DNA of 44,091 nucleotides from JANXQE01 sp035651635. Lineage in GTDB: Bacteria; Verrucomicrobiota; Verrucomicrobiia; Limisphaerales; UBA8199. The DNA is taken from the NCBI GenBank assembly GCA_035651635.1, contig DASRFK010000062.1, positions 1-44,091 of the forward strand, in the 5' to 3' direction. This document shows positions 24,371-34,072 of the stretch, in pieces (the first letter of the stretch is position 1; each line of letters opens with the position of its first letter). A program made the translations under genes and the position numbers. The notes beneath the pieces are model-generated. The model did no database searches. It saw only the letters and a program-made list of their open reading frames with translations, and had not been told where the DNA came from.

Positions 24371-25294
24371 GTGAAACGAATTAATCGGCGTGACATGCTT
24401 GCGCGCACCGCCCTCACAGCCCTTGGTCTCGGGTGCGTCCCCACGATGTTCGGAGCTGCCGCTCCCGGTAAAAAGCGAAAGGTGCTCTTTTTCTCCAAAT
24501 CTTCAGGGTTCGAACACAGCGTCATCCAGCGGCACAATGGAGAGCTGAGCTTCGCCGAAAAACTGCTGCAACAATGGGGCCCGGAACAAAACATCGAATT
24601 CACTTTTTCCAAGGATGGCAGCTTGTTCGCGCCGAAGTATTTGGCTCAATTCGACGCGTTTCATTTTCATACAACCGGGGTATTAACCGAGGCTGGGACT
24701 GACAAGAATCCCCCGATGACAGCCGAAGGCAAGCAGGCGTTTCTTGATGGGATTCACGGTGGCAAAGGTTTCATCGGGACGCATTGTGCCTCGGACACGT
24801 TTCATAGCCCAAACTACGCCCACGCCGACACACGTTATCAGGACGATCCTGACGCGCAGAAGGATCCATACATCGCCATGCTCGGAGGCGAATTCATCAT
24901 TCACGGAGCGCAGCAGCAATCCCGGATGATTCCGGCCGATCCGCATTTCCCCGGCGTGGAGGGGTTCCCGGAGAATTTCAATCCGCTTGAAGAGTGGTAC
25001 TCCCTGAAGAATTTTGCGCCGGACCTTCATGTTATTCTAGTCCAGGACACCCACGGAATGAAGGGCAACATGTACCAGCGTCCTCCTTACCCGGCTACCT
25101 GGGCCCGTCCTTATGGGCGCGGCCGAGTCTTCTACACCAATATGGGACATCGCGAAGACGTTTGGACCAACCCCGTTTTCAAGAATTTGCTCTTGGGCGG
25201 TACCCAGTGGGCGGTGGGAAACGCCAAAGCACGCGTTCGCCCCAACCTACGCCAGGCAGCGCCTGAAGCATCGCAGAATCCGCCTCCCGAGTGA
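24371..25294 (+). CDS. Tat-exported ThuA-like protein
   Basis: 307 residues from GTG 24371; no ATG fits before the signal. The twin-arginine signal NRRDMLARTALTALGLGC is followed by a ThuA-fold domain: VLFFSKSSGFEHSVIQ, FDAFHFHTTG, the core GGKGFIGTHCASDTFHS (class I glutamine-amidotransferase-like nucleophile elbow region), and the C-terminal YGRGRVFYTNMGHREDVW. ThuA proteins are linked to sugar (trehalose-like or keto-sugar) use, often with Gfo/Idh/MocA partners as here (25569, opposite strand). Exact reaction unknown. Confidence 0.87.
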   Translation: MKRINRRDMLARTALTALGLGCVPTMFGAAAPGKKRKVLFFSKSSGFEHSVIQRHNGELSFAEKLLQQWGPEQNIEFTFSKDGSLFAPKYLAQFDAFHFHTTGVLTEAGTDKNPPMTAEGKQAFLDGIHGGKGFIGTHCASDTFHSPNYAHADTRYQDDPDAQKDPYIAMLGGEFIIHGAQQQSRMIPADPHFPGVEGFPENFNPLEEWYSLKNFAPDLHVILVQDTHGMKGNMYQRPPYPATWARPYGRGRVFYTNMGHREDVWTNPVFKNLLLGGTQWAVGNAKARVRPNLRQAAPEASQNPPPE

Positions 25295-25321
25295 ACCATG
25301 GGTGTTCGAGCCCTTCGAGCC

Positions 25322-25436
25322 AGTTTTAGAAATCTGTTAGGAGTCCCGCCTTTAGGCGGCCCGGTGTCGAAACCGCCTGAAGGCGGGACTCCAAACCCAG
25401 GCGCCCACGCCCGAAGCCGGTATCTTAAAACACGTT
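25322..25436 (+). repeat. Dispersed MITE-like repeat, copy D
   Basis: Contains GGAGTCCCGCCTTTAGGCGG and its complement CCGCCTGAAGGCGGGACTCC, followed by the CCCAGG(C)GCCCACGCCC-AAGCCG tail and ATCTTAAAACACG right end. The left terminus is partly decayed (AGTTTTAGAAATC). The remainder of the region up to 25568 holds nothing I recognise. Confidence 0.8.
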
Positions 25437-25568
25437 CTTAGAGCTGCGCCGGATTACTTAATGGTGGGCTGAAATGAACAAAGCTCGCCAGTCGGCGAAG
25501 TAATGCTCCTTTGTTATCTTCAAGAAAGTGTTGGCTGATGGATTGCCTGGCGTGTCCGTTGTAAAGAG

Positions 25569-26621
25569 TTATCGTTTCAAGGCGGCTTGAGCGCGCGCCC
25601 TACTCAACACCTCTTTCAGCGCTACCGGCTTCCCGCCCTGCTGTTTGCTTTCGTCGGCCGCCTCCATGAAGGCGAAGAGCTCGATGGTTTCTGCGGCCGT
25701 GACAGGGGGTTGGCGCGTCTTAAAGAACCTGACGATCTCCTGGCACAATTCTTCGTAACGGTCCGATCTGGTGGTCGGGACAATGCCTTTTGTACCAAAA
25801 GCCACCGCGCCGAATTCCTCCTTGTGGCGCCTGATGCCGCGATAGGTTCCCACGCGCCCGCCCTGCCATACTCCGGTCAGGACGTCCGCGTCGTCAGCCT
25901 GCACGCGTGAAACCGTTTGGCAACCGGTGCCCATGAGCGTGAAGAGCGCCTCAATGCCGTGGATGCCATAGTAGAACATATCCGGCGTCCCTTCCTGGTA
26001 CGAGCACGGTCCCCAAGTAATTGCCCCGACAATTTCCCCCAGGGCAGTGTTGGTCCTCAATTCCTGAACGCCGCCTCCGAACCGGAGCGATGAACTCGAA
26101 AAGCAAGGCACGTTGTGCTGTTGCGCCAGATCGAAAATGGCAATGGCATCGGCGAGCGACCCCGCCACCGGCTTGTCAATGAATAGGGGTTTGCCGGCTC
26201 GGATCACAAGTATGGCCTCCGGCAGATGAATCCGGCCATCCACACTTTCCAGGAGCACCACATCCACCTTTTCCAGCAACGCCGGGATCGTGGGCACGAT
26301 CTCGACGCCCATGCCTCGCAACTGTTCGGTAAATTTGCCGACGCGATCACGGCTGGCCGGCAGGTCGGTGCCGCCGGGATAACCCGCTACGACGCGAATG
26401 CCGGCGAGTTCGCTCCCGGCCTTCGCGTCGTTGAACAGTTTGGCAAAGGCCGGCACATGAGAAGTGTCCAGGCCAATCATCCCAGCCCGCAATGGCCGAG
26501 GCGAGGGCGCTTGTGAAACCGCACGTGAGGGCACGACCAATGGGAGGAGCGTTGTTGTCAGAAGCGCCGCCATGAACGGGCGTAGCGCTCTGCTAGAAAT
26601 TGAGTAGACGGGCGTTTTCAT
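25569..26621 (-). CDS. Exported Gfo/Idh/MocA-family oxidoreductase
   Basis: 350 residues with an N-terminal Sec-type signal (LRPFMAALLTTTLLPLVVPS). The nucleotide-binding part begins RAGMIGLDTSHVPAFAKLF, so the classical G-x-G-x-x-G/A is changed to G-L-D-T-S-H. The domain boundary motif is PLFIDKPVAGS, with Asp where the common form is EKP. LRFGGGVQELR and YYGIHGIEALF follow in the C-terminal domain. The family oxidises or reduces sugars with NAD(P), but export and the altered dinucleotide loop fit a subgroup that may carry its cofactor tightly or be non-catalytic. Confidence 0.82.
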   Translation of the reverse strand: MKTPVYSISSRALRPFMAALLTTTLLPLVVPSRAVSQAPSPRPLRAGMIGLDTSHVPAFAKLFNDAKAGSELAGIRVVAGYPGGTDLPASRDRVGKFTEQLRGMGVEIVPTIPALLEKVDVVLLESVDGRIHLPEAILVIRAGKPLFIDKPVAGSLADAIAIFDLAQQHNVPCFSSSSLRFGGGVQELRTNTALGEIVGAITWGPCSYQEGTPDMFYYGIHGIEALFTLMGTGCQTVSRVQADDADVLTGVWQGGRVGTYRGIRRHKEEFGAVAFGTKGIVPTTRSDRYEELCQEIVRFFKTRQPPVTAAETIELFAFMEAADESKQQGGKPVALKEVLSRARAQAALKR

Positions 26622-26905
26622 GAGTTTAGATTCTCTTGATGCTCAACTTTGGCTGCCGGTGTCGCAACCGACAAGAGCTGCCAAGTTGCCAAGCGCCAGA
26701 AATGTTCGTCTAGCCATTATGTGCTCCTGCGAAGAGGGAAGTCTGGAATTTAGGGTTTGTCGAGTTCGGGTTTTGATATCCTGCTCCACCAATCCTCTTT
26801 CATCTTGACCTCATCCTCAACTGAGCCTGATCGTTTGGAACAAATCCTTATGCGTAGCGGCAGATGGCAATTAAACAAAGCAGCGTCGCGATTATTCGAG
26901 TTACC

Positions 26906-28300
26906 ATGAGGACTCAGCTTAAAAGCGCTCGCATCGCCGGCGCCGCAGTCCTGGCTGTCGCGCTGTGCCTCGGGGTCCGGGGGCGCAGTGCGGACCCGGG
27001 ACTTGCGGGGCCCGGCATAATCCAATCTCCGCCCGCCTACCCGCTGAAGAAGAGCTCGAACGGACGGTACCTGGTTGACTCAAAGGAAGCGCCATTCCTG
27101 CTGGCCGGCGACGCCCCCCAAGCCCTCATGGTCAAACTGACCGAAGCGGACGCCGACCTGTACTTCTCCAACCGGGTAACTCATGGATTCAATGCAGTCT
27201 GGATTAATCTCCTTTGCCGCCCGGGCACTGGCGGTCGGAAAGACGGCGCCACCTATGACGGTATTCCTCCATTCTCGGTCGCTGACGATCTGTCTGCTCC
27301 CAATGAAGCCTACTTCGCCCGTTGCGATCGGATGATGACCCTGGCCCAGAAACACGGCCTATTGGTAATGCTTGATCCGGCCGAGACGATCGACCACCTC
27401 AAGATTCTGATGACGAACGGCCCGGAGAAATGCCGCGCGTTCGGCCGTTACCTGGGTCGGCGGTACAAGCGCTTTCCCAACCTGGTTTGGATGAGCGGCA
27501 ACGATTTTCAAACCTGGCACGAGGCCAAAAACGACAAGGCGGCCCTGGCGGTCGCTCAAGGTATCCACGAAGTGGATCCCGAGCATTTGCAAACCGTCGA
27601 ACTTAACTACGAGGTGAGCGGTTCGCTGGACGATCCAAAATGGGAACCACTCATCAGCGTGAGTTGCGCCTATACCTACTATCCGACTTACGCCCAAGTG
27701 CTGAAGGAATACAACCGGCCCAATTTCCTGCCGGTGATCATGATCGAATCAGATTACGAATTTGAGCAGCGCGCCACGCCCGCGGTGCTGCGTCGCGAAG
27801 AATATTGGTCGATTCTGGCAGGCGCCACCGGACAGGTCTATGGCAGTGGACCCATCTGGCCTTTCACCGATAATTGGAAGCGGTCACTGGATTCCACCGG
27901 GGCAGTCCAGATGGCCTGGGTCAAAGCCCTCTTCGAACCGCGCGCTTGGTTCGACTTGGTCCCGGATCAACAGCACAAGTTGGTGGTGGCCGGATACGGG
28001 ACTTTCGACGGCGCGTCGCACGAGGGTAATCATTACGTGATGACCAGCGACTATGTCACCGCGGGACGAACATCGGACGGACGGCTGGCCATCGCTTACA
28101 TGCCCTCATTGCGCCCGCTCAAAATCGATTTGTCCCAGCTTCGCGGGCAAGTCAACGCGCGGTGGTACGATCCGAGTGCCGGAAGGTTTTCACCAATCAA
28201 AGGCTCGCCCTTTCCTAACTCCGGGCAATCGTACTTCATTCCGCCAGGCAACAATGGCGACGGGGACGGTGACTGGCTTCTGGTCCTGGAGGTCGATTAG
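26906..28300 (+). CDS. Exported DUF4038 glycosidase-like protein with collagen-binding-like C-terminal domain
   Basis: 464 residues from ATG 26906, which places a signal peptide (LKSARIAGAAVLAVALCLGV) at the N-terminus; ATG 26864 is an alternative. The opening PLKKSSNGRYLVDSKEAPFL, then LAGDAPQALMVKLTEADADL, matches DUF4038 (apiosidase-like TIM barrel). Barrel landmarks are ARCDRMMTLAQKHGLLVMLD, RRYKRFPNLVWMSGNDFQTW and PVIMIESDYEFE. A small beta domain closes the protein (VNARWYDPSAGRFSPI), as in PF12904-type domains. Predicted to act on plant-type polysaccharide side chains outside the cytoplasm; substrate inferred only from family. Confidence 0.83.
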   Translation: MRTQLKSARIAGAAVLAVALCLGVRGRSADPGLAGPGIIQSPPAYPLKKSSNGRYLVDSKEAPFLLAGDAPQALMVKLTEADADLYFSNRVTHGFNAVWINLLCRPGTGGRKDGATYDGIPPFSVADDLSAPNEAYFARCDRMMTLAQKHGLLVMLDPAETIDHLKILMTNGPEKCRAFGRYLGRRYKRFPNLVWMSGNDFQTWHEAKNDKAALAVAQGIHEVDPEHLQTVELNYEVSGSLDDPKWEPLISVSCAYTYYPTYAQVLKEYNRPNFLPVIMIESDYEFEQRATPAVLRREEYWSILAGATGQVYGSGPIWPFTDNWKRSLDSTGAVQMAWVKALFEPRAWFDLVPDQQHKLVVAGYGTFDGASHEGNHYVMTSDYVTAGRTSDGRLAIAYMPSLRPLKIDLSQLRGQVNARWYDPSAGRFSPIKGSPFPNSGQSYFIPPGNNGDGDGDWLLVLEVD

Positions 28301-28387
28301 AGCGCGAGGAGTTGACCGCTTGCCGCGTGGCAGAGTTACGGGCGAATGACGTGGCTTGCGGTGGGCCCTCATCTGCTTGGCGTCACA

Positions 28388-30079
28388 TTAACGGCGAGTA
28401 GCGGGGCCACGGAGGACTTTCCCGGGAAGGGCTTTGGTCATTTTGCCTTCTGCGATCACGGGCACGCCGTTGATGAGGACGTAGTCCATACCTTCGGACA
28501 ACTGATGAGGCTGCTCGAACGTGGCGCGGTCAGTAATTGTCTGAGGATCAAAAACCACGACGTCGGCCCACAGGCCAACCTTCAGCACGCCGCGGTCGCT
28601 CAGACGCATCCGTTGCGCCGGGAGAGCTGAGAACTTCCGGATCGTTTCTTCAAGACTGAGTGTTTTTTGCTCCCGTACGTATTTGCGCAGGATCCGAGGG
28701 AACGTGCCGTAGGCTCGAGGGTGGGCAAAATCTTTTGCCAAGGGACCATCAGGAGAGGTGCCTTCGTAATCGTTGTCAATGGAAACCCAGGGTTGCTGCA
28801 GGGCCAGAACAATATCGCGCTCATCCATGCCGAAGGATACGCCGCGGGTAAACGCTTTGTCTTCAATCAGCAGATCGAACAAGGCATCCATTGGGTTTTT
28901 GCTCTGCATCTTCGCAATTTCGGCCAGCGTTTTGCCTGTCAACGGCAATAGCTTTGGGTTTTGAACCTGGCCGACCAGAATGGCCTCTGGTCCCGGAACA
29001 CCATCCCATTCGTTGTCCCAATCCGTGGAGGGAGTGGGCAGTTCTTTATGAAGGCGCGCTCTCACGGCCGGATCTTTGAGGCGTTCAACCAACTTTGCGT
29101 CGCCTCCGTCATGTGCCCATGGGGGGATGTAGGCGGAAAGGCCGTTTGCCCACGCCGGGTAAGCATAAGTATCTGCTCCGATATCGATTCCTTGATCCCG
29201 GGCCTCATTAATCCTGGCCACTACCTCTGGCATTCGCCCCCAATTGCGTTTACCGGCCACCTTGAGGTGCCAGATCTCGACAGGAATTCTTGCTTCGCGC
29301 CCGATGCGCACGGCTTCATCGATGGCGCTTATCACACCGCCGCTCTCGTTGCGCACGTGCGTGGCATAAATCCCGCCCAAGCGGGCAGCTTCCTTGGCTA
29401 GTGCAATCAATTCCTCGGTTTTCGCATAGGGCGCCGGGGCATACATTAGCGAAGTGGAGACCCCAACAGCGCCGTCGTGCATCGCATCAACCACGAGGGC
29501 GCGCATCTGCTCGAGTTGCTTGGGTGTCGGTTGGCAGTCAATGTCACCCAGGACCATGCGCCGCACCTGTGTGGCGCCGACGTAAGTCGCCAGGTTAATT
29601 CCTAAGCCCTGTGTTTCGAGTCGCGTAAAATATTGGCGGAGCGTCCGCCAATCCGGCGTGACATGGTAATGCTCGTAGCCGTCCCGATCCGCCTCGATGA
29701 GCTTGTTGTTCAGTGGCGCCACTGAGCCGCCTTCACCGGTGATCTCGGTGGTGATGCCCTGGTAGATTTTTGAAGGCAGCGATGGTTCAATCAGAATTGA
29801 CAATTCAGATTGTCCAAGCATATCGATGAAACCAGGAGCAACGACTTTCCCCTGGGCTTCGATAGTCCTTTGGGCAGAAGCGCCCGCCAGGTTACCGAGC
29901 GCGGCGATCTTCCCATCCTTAATCCCTAAATCCCCCGAATACCACGGCGAGCCGGTGCCGTCGACAATATGCCCTGCGGTAATGAGGACATCGAAGGTAA
30001 GGTTTTTCGCTTCGGCTAATAAGGCTTGCGCCAGGACCAGGCAAAAAATGGACCAGAAAGTCGCTCGTTGAAGGTACAT
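28388..30079 (-). CDS. Exported N-acyl-D-amino-acid deacylase-like amidohydrolase lacking the HxH motif
   Basis: 563 residues from ATG 30079 (MYLQRATFWSIFCLVLAQAL, a signal peptide); the open frame to 30178 is not needed. Amidohydrolase features: DVLITAGHIVDGTGSPWYSG, then VVAPGFIDMLGQSEL at residues 80-94, where D-aminoacylases have G-F-I-D-x-H-x-H. L88 and Q90 replace both His. ITGEGGSVAP takes the place of the Cys-bearing loop. Later metal residues appear present: YATHVRNES, VEIWHLKVAG, and SIDNDYEGTSPDG. The C-terminal beta part has LKVGLWADVVVFDP. This substitution pattern suggests at most one metal and an unknown substrate, possibly D-amino-acid or cyclic amide derivatives. Confidence 0.83.
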   Translation of the reverse strand: MYLQRATFWSIFCLVLAQALLAEAKNLTFDVLITAGHIVDGTGSPWYSGDLGIKDGKIAALGNLAGASAQRTIEAQGKVVAPGFIDMLGQSELSILIEPSLPSKIYQGITTEITGEGGSVAPLNNKLIEADRDGYEHYHVTPDWRTLRQYFTRLETQGLGINLATYVGATQVRRMVLGDIDCQPTPKQLEQMRALVVDAMHDGAVGVSTSLMYAPAPYAKTEELIALAKEAARLGGIYATHVRNESGGVISAIDEAVRIGREARIPVEIWHLKVAGKRNWGRMPEVVARINEARDQGIDIGADTYAYPAWANGLSAYIPPWAHDGGDAKLVERLKDPAVRARLHKELPTPSTDWDNEWDGVPGPEAILVGQVQNPKLLPLTGKTLAEIAKMQSKNPMDALFDLLIEDKAFTRGVSFGMDERDIVLALQQPWVSIDNDYEGTSPDGPLAKDFAHPRAYGTFPRILRKYVREQKTLSLEETIRKFSALPAQRMRLSDRGVLKVGLWADVVVFDPQTITDRATFEQPHQLSEGMDYVLINGVPVIAEGKMTKALPGKVLRGPATRR

Positions 30080-30387
30080 CCGGGAAGGATAAAGTCCGCC
30101 GCCGCTTTCTTCAAGGAACGGAGAGATGGTTTTCGCAAGGAGCAAACAACATTTGTATCTTGATCGAAAACCGTCCAAGAAGTCCTCTCGACAGGAGCAT
30201 TACCTTGAAAGGAGGCCGCCGCCAACTGCTAGCACTGCTTAAATGCCTGGTCACCGATGAACGCGAGACTGGCACGTATCGTCACCTTGATCGCGTTCAT
30301 GGCTGAAGGCCCAGCCCATCACGGTTGTCCAAGGCCAAGGAGGTTCGTCATCCCAGTGGCCGGAGAAAGCCCAGGGAGCACCTCAAT
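30080..30387. other. Intergenic region without recognisable features
   Basis: About 300 nt between two leftward genes. No RNA gene, repeat copy or convincing terminator hairpin was seen. The promoter of the amidohydrolase gene should be here. Confidence 0.4.
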
Positions 30388-32880
30388 TCACTGTTTCAGC
30401 CGATAAAAAGCGTGTGGGCCGCCGGTCGGGTCGACCACGCTGAAGGTTCCCTTGGCCGGGGCGTTGGTGGCGAAAACCGGCGTCCAGGACGCGAGCGGGC
30501 CCAGCTGCAACGTGCGTTGGAGTACATAGTTCGTGCCCGGCTGGCCAATGCCGGTAACTGTAGGGATCTGATTGGCCACCTGCACGTCGACGATATCGCC
30601 AAAACGCGGGCCGTAGCGGAATACAGTCCCGAACCCCAAATCACCTCCCCGATCGGTTGTCCCGTACAGCGCGCCATCAGGGCCACGGACCAATCCTCCG
30701 CGTGGGTAGATCCCCATGCTGCCGCCGAAACTGGCCAGCATCATGTAATCACTCCCATCCCGGTTTACTTTGAATAGAGCTCCTTGATCATTAAGGCCGC
30801 CCCGCTCGGTTGTCCCATAAAGAGCACCATCGGATCCTTGGGCGAGCCGGCCGCAGGGATGACTGCCGTCCGGAGCGCCGGCAGTAAATTCCGTCAGGAC
30901 CTGAAAAGCGGTTCCATCTTTGTTGATGCGAAATACCGTTCCACGGTTGTTAGTTGAGCCACCGCCGTATGTCGTGCCATAGAGCGTCCCTTCGGCATCT
31001 TCAATCAGAGGGGACATCGGACTTTCTCCGTCGGCACTCGGTGCGCCAAAGTTTTTTAGGACGGTGTAGGTGCTGCCGTCTTTGGAAATGCTGAAGAGCA
31101 CGCCTCGGTTGGTCACGCCGCCGCCATACGTGGTGCCATAGAGATTTCCATCGCTCGCCTCGAGCAACGGTTCCATTGGATTAATCCCGGGCCCGGTGGC
31201 GCCGAAAGCGAAGCTTTTTAGAACAGTATACTCGGAGCCATCCGGCTTAACGCGAAAAACGGTGCCTTCGCCACTGCTGCCGCCGCTCACGGTGTTGCCA
31301 TAAAGCAGACCGTCGCTGGCTTGAATGAGATCTCCCCGCAGCTCAATTCCGCTGCCGGGGCCGGCCGAGCTATAAACCAGGGCTACGTCATCCGCAGAGG
31401 GATCCAAACCAAAGATGGCGCCAAGGTTGGAACTGCCGCCAAGCTGGGTGACGCCATAGAGCAGGCCATTGCTCAATTGAAGCAGGCCGCCGACCGGACT
31501 GGCGTTCGTGCCGACGGGTACCAGGCTCGAAACCTGGCTGTAACCCTCGCCATCAAAACGCATGCTGTAAACACTGCCAATACCAAGGTCACCCCCGGTG
31601 CGCGTCGTTCCGAAAACAAGGCCGCTGCTGACGGATGTCGGGGCGGCGTAGGGCGTCCGGCCGTCACCGCCGCTGGCCGAAAAGCTTTTCACGATTGTCA
31701 GGCCCGAGCCATCTTTCTGCAGGCTGAAAACCGTGCCATCATTAGCATCACCTCCGAACTGCGAGGTGCAAAAGAGCAGCCCATTGGTGGCTTCGACAAG
31801 CGCGCCGGCAGGTCCTTTGGCTGCATCCAAAGCGGCAAGCTCCGTGTAACCGCCACCGTCCTGGCCGATGCGGAACACCGTGCCATTGCCGTTGGTGCCG
31901 CCATCGTAAGTGGTGCCGTAAAGCACCCCGTCGCTTGCCAGCAACAATTCTCCCAGCGGGATTCGTCCGTCCAACGTTTTGTTCGAACTGAACGAGTAAA
32001 TCGTTCGATAGCCGGTCCCATCCTTGTTCAGTTGAAAGACCGCGCCCATGCTATTAGCGCCTCCAGCCGAAGTGGTCCCGAACAGCAGCCCGTTAGTGCC
32101 TTCGACGAGGCCGCCCAGCGGTGAAGCGCCGTTGGTCCTGATGGAGCTAGTGAAAAAGAAGCGTTTAAGCATGGAGAATCCGGTTCCGTTTTTTTGCAGT
32201 CGAAAAACCGTGCCCGCGTTGGTGAGTGAATCGGTTGCGCTGGTCGTGCCATAGAGCAACCCGTCGCTCGCTTCAATCAACTCCGCCTCCGGATTCGCCC
32301 CATTGGTGCCCTGGAATTGCACTAAAGTCGTAAAGGCAGACCCATCCTTGGCCACGCGGAACACCACGCCGTAGTCGTTGCTTCCACCACCCGAAGCGGT
32401 GCCGTACAGGAGGTGATCGCTCGCCTCGAACAGGGCGGCCTCCGGATATGCTCCGTCCGATCCACCGGAGAAACTCTTTAAAAGAGAGAACGTTGTTGCA
32501 CCCTTGCTCAATTGAAAGAGGGTCCCAAAACCATACTGCCCGCCTTCTTCGGTCGTGCCGTAGAGGAAACCGTCTGATCCCTCGACGAGCGCCGCAAAAG
32601 GCCGGGCGCCATCGTTCGTTCCTGCCCCAAAACTGTGCAGAACTTGGAATTGGCCGCCATCCGCACTGATGCGAAAGATCGTGCCCTGGCCAAAAGCACC
32701 GCCGGCGGAAGTGGTTCCGTAAAGCAGGCCGTCGCCGGCCTGAAGCAGCCGGCAATAGGGGTTGGCTGCTGCCAGGTTGGTTAGGCCAAAGGAATGAAGC
32801 TGTTTCAAAGCGGCTGGACCTGCGGTGAGCCGTCCGGTCACAAGAAACACTAAAAGAAAGATGGGCCACCTTGATTTCAT
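30388..32880 (-). CDS. Exported GloVer tandem-repeat protein (14 repeats)
   Basis: 830 residues: signal peptide (RWPIFLLVFLVTGRLTAG), then tandem repeats of about 45-55 residues. Each repeat has the form D-G-x-L-Y-G-T-T-x-x-G-G-x-x-x-x-G-x-(V/I)-F-x(5-7)-G. Examples are DGLLYGTTSAGGAFGQGTIF and DGALYGTTDRGGDLGFGTVF. I count 14. This is the Gloeobacter/Verrucomicrobia repeat family (TIGR03803), probably beta-propeller-like. The C-terminus ends FSVVDPTGGPHAFYRLKQ, a common finish of exported Verrucomicrobia proteins. It starts 5 nt after the stop of a pseudopilin gene, so the two are likely co-expressed. Ligand and role unknown. Confidence 0.88.
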   Translation of the reverse strand: MKSRWPIFLLVFLVTGRLTAGPAALKQLHSFGLTNLAAANPYCRLLQAGDGLLYGTTSAGGAFGQGTIFRISADGGQFQVLHSFGAGTNDGARPFAALVEGSDGFLYGTTEEGGQYGFGTLFQLSKGATTFSLLKSFSGGSDGAYPEAALFEASDHLLYGTASGGGSNDYGVVFRVAKDGSAFTTLVQFQGTNGANPEAELIEASDGLLYGTTSATDSLTNAGTVFRLQKNGTGFSMLKRFFFTSSIRTNGASPLGGLVEGTNGLLFGTTSAGGANSMGAVFQLNKDGTGYRTIYSFSSNKTLDGRIPLGELLLASDGVLYGTTYDGGTNGNGTVFRIGQDGGGYTELAALDAAKGPAGALVEATNGLLFCTSQFGGDANDGTVFSLQKDGSGLTIVKSFSASGGDGRTPYAAPTSVSSGLVFGTTRTGGDLGIGSVYSMRFDGEGYSQVSSLVPVGTNASPVGGLLQLSNGLLYGVTQLGGSSNLGAIFGLDPSADDVALVYSSAGPGSGIELRGDLIQASDGLLYGNTVSGGSSGEGTVFRVKPDGSEYTVLKSFAFGATGPGINPMEPLLEASDGNLYGTTYGGGVTNRGVLFSISKDGSTYTVLKNFGAPSADGESPMSPLIEDAEGTLYGTTYGGGSTNNRGTVFRINKDGTAFQVLTEFTAGAPDGSHPCGRLAQGSDGALYGTTERGGLNDQGALFKVNRDGSDYMMLASFGGSMGIYPRGGLVRGPDGALYGTTDRGGDLGFGTVFRYGPRFGDIVDVQVANQIPTVTGIGQPGTNYVLQRTLQLGPLASWTPVFATNAPAKGTFSVVDPTGGPHAFYRLKQ

Positions 32881-32885
32881 GAGCT

Positions 32886-33803
32886 TTAGCGCAATCGAGC
32901 GGAGGTCCTTTGCGTGAACCAGACCCAGTCTGGATCATTAGGAGGAACCACGGTTATTCCCACAGGCACGGTAAAATACAAGCTGGACTTTACCCATTTG
33001 TGCAACTCGACGTGGGCATCGGCGAAACTGAGGACGCATCCGTTATTGTGCAGGGTGCTTGGATAATCAATCCACTCGGGATTCAATGTGGAAACGCACG
33101 TCGCGCAGGTTCCATCGTTGATGGAGAAGGGGGACTCTTCGGTCATGATATTCAGCTGTGCCGGCACGGGCATGACCATTTGGCTGATTTTTCCGTAAGT
33201 CCGGTAAGGACCCGTATTGGCATTATTGACTCCGTGTGTTCCTGTCAACCACGGGCCGTTGACCGGCAAATTGGGAATGCCGGAATGACCGCCGCCAGAG
33301 CTGAACCCAGGGTCGATCGTACCGACGGCATGGTTCATGGATATCGTGCGAGCGGCAGGCACCTGTTTTCCAATCAACGGTGAGTTCGGATAGAAGGCAC
33401 CACCATCATACTTCCCAACGCGGGTGTCGGCCGTGCAGCGAAAGACGCTGGCGTTGGTGCCCAAATACTTCGCGATCAGCGTTCGTGTTGGATCGATCAC
33501 CAGGTCAGGATCGAATTGGTCGCCACTTCCAATTCCGGCGTTTCCCGCACACCAGGTATAGCCCGGTAGAGTTGTTCCGTCATCGGGATTAGGCGGCAAC
33601 AAATCGTGATTATCGTGGGTGTACATCATGACGGCATTGACGATTTGCCTGGCGTTATCCAAACACCGGAATCCCTGCGCCTTGCTTCTGGAACCCGCCA
33701 GCGCCGGCAGCCACGCCGCCACAATTAAGAAAACCAGGCCCAGGATTACCAATAATTCGACAACGGTGAACGCTTTGCGCGAATGAACCCTGGGGTAAGT
33801 CAT
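32886..33803 (-). CDS. Pseudopilin-like protein with DUF1559-type C-terminal end
   Basis: 305 residues from ATG 33803, chosen because GAGG lies 7-8 nt upstream and the leader then has normal length (MTYPRVHSRKA/FTVVELLVIL). As in the other pseudopilin here, Ala is at -1 and Glu at +5. RCLDNARQIVNAVMMYTHDN follows, then HNNGCVLSFADAHVELHKW near the C-terminus, close to the H-x9-D-G/A-H signature of these proteins. It precedes the GloVer gene by 5 nt. Such proteins are abundant in this phylum and their assembly partners are generally encoded elsewhere. Confidence 0.88.
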   Translation of the reverse strand: MTYPRVHSRKAFTVVELLVILGLVFLIVAAWLPALAGSRSKAQGFRCLDNARQIVNAVMMYTHDNHDLLPPNPDDGTTLPGYTWCAGNAGIGSGDQFDPDLVIDPTRTLIAKYLGTNASVFRCTADTRVGKYDGGAFYPNSPLIGKQVPAARTISMNHAVGTIDPGFSSGGGHSGIPNLPVNGPWLTGTHGVNNANTGPYRTYGKISQMVMPVPAQLNIMTEESPFSINDGTCATCVSTLNPEWIDYPSTLHNNGCVLSFADAHVELHKWVKSSLYFTVPVGITVVPPNDPDWVWFTQRTSARLR

Positions 33804-34072
33804 GACTTGCCTCATTACTGGATTAACGGCTTCGCCGCCGCATGGACGTCGAAAGAAAATCTTCATGGCGGAACCTTAGCGCAGAAGTAAGCCCACGTCT
33901 GTCAGGGAAAGACGGATCTTTCTGTGCGCTTATTACTTACAGGTTCCAGGACAGCGCGGCTTTCCGACACACCCCTTTGCTCAATTCGCACAAACACCTT
34001 GACTGCGCAGTGGCTCAGCCAAATTCTTGGCCACTCACGAAACCGTAATGAACAAATAACAAAACACTGCGC

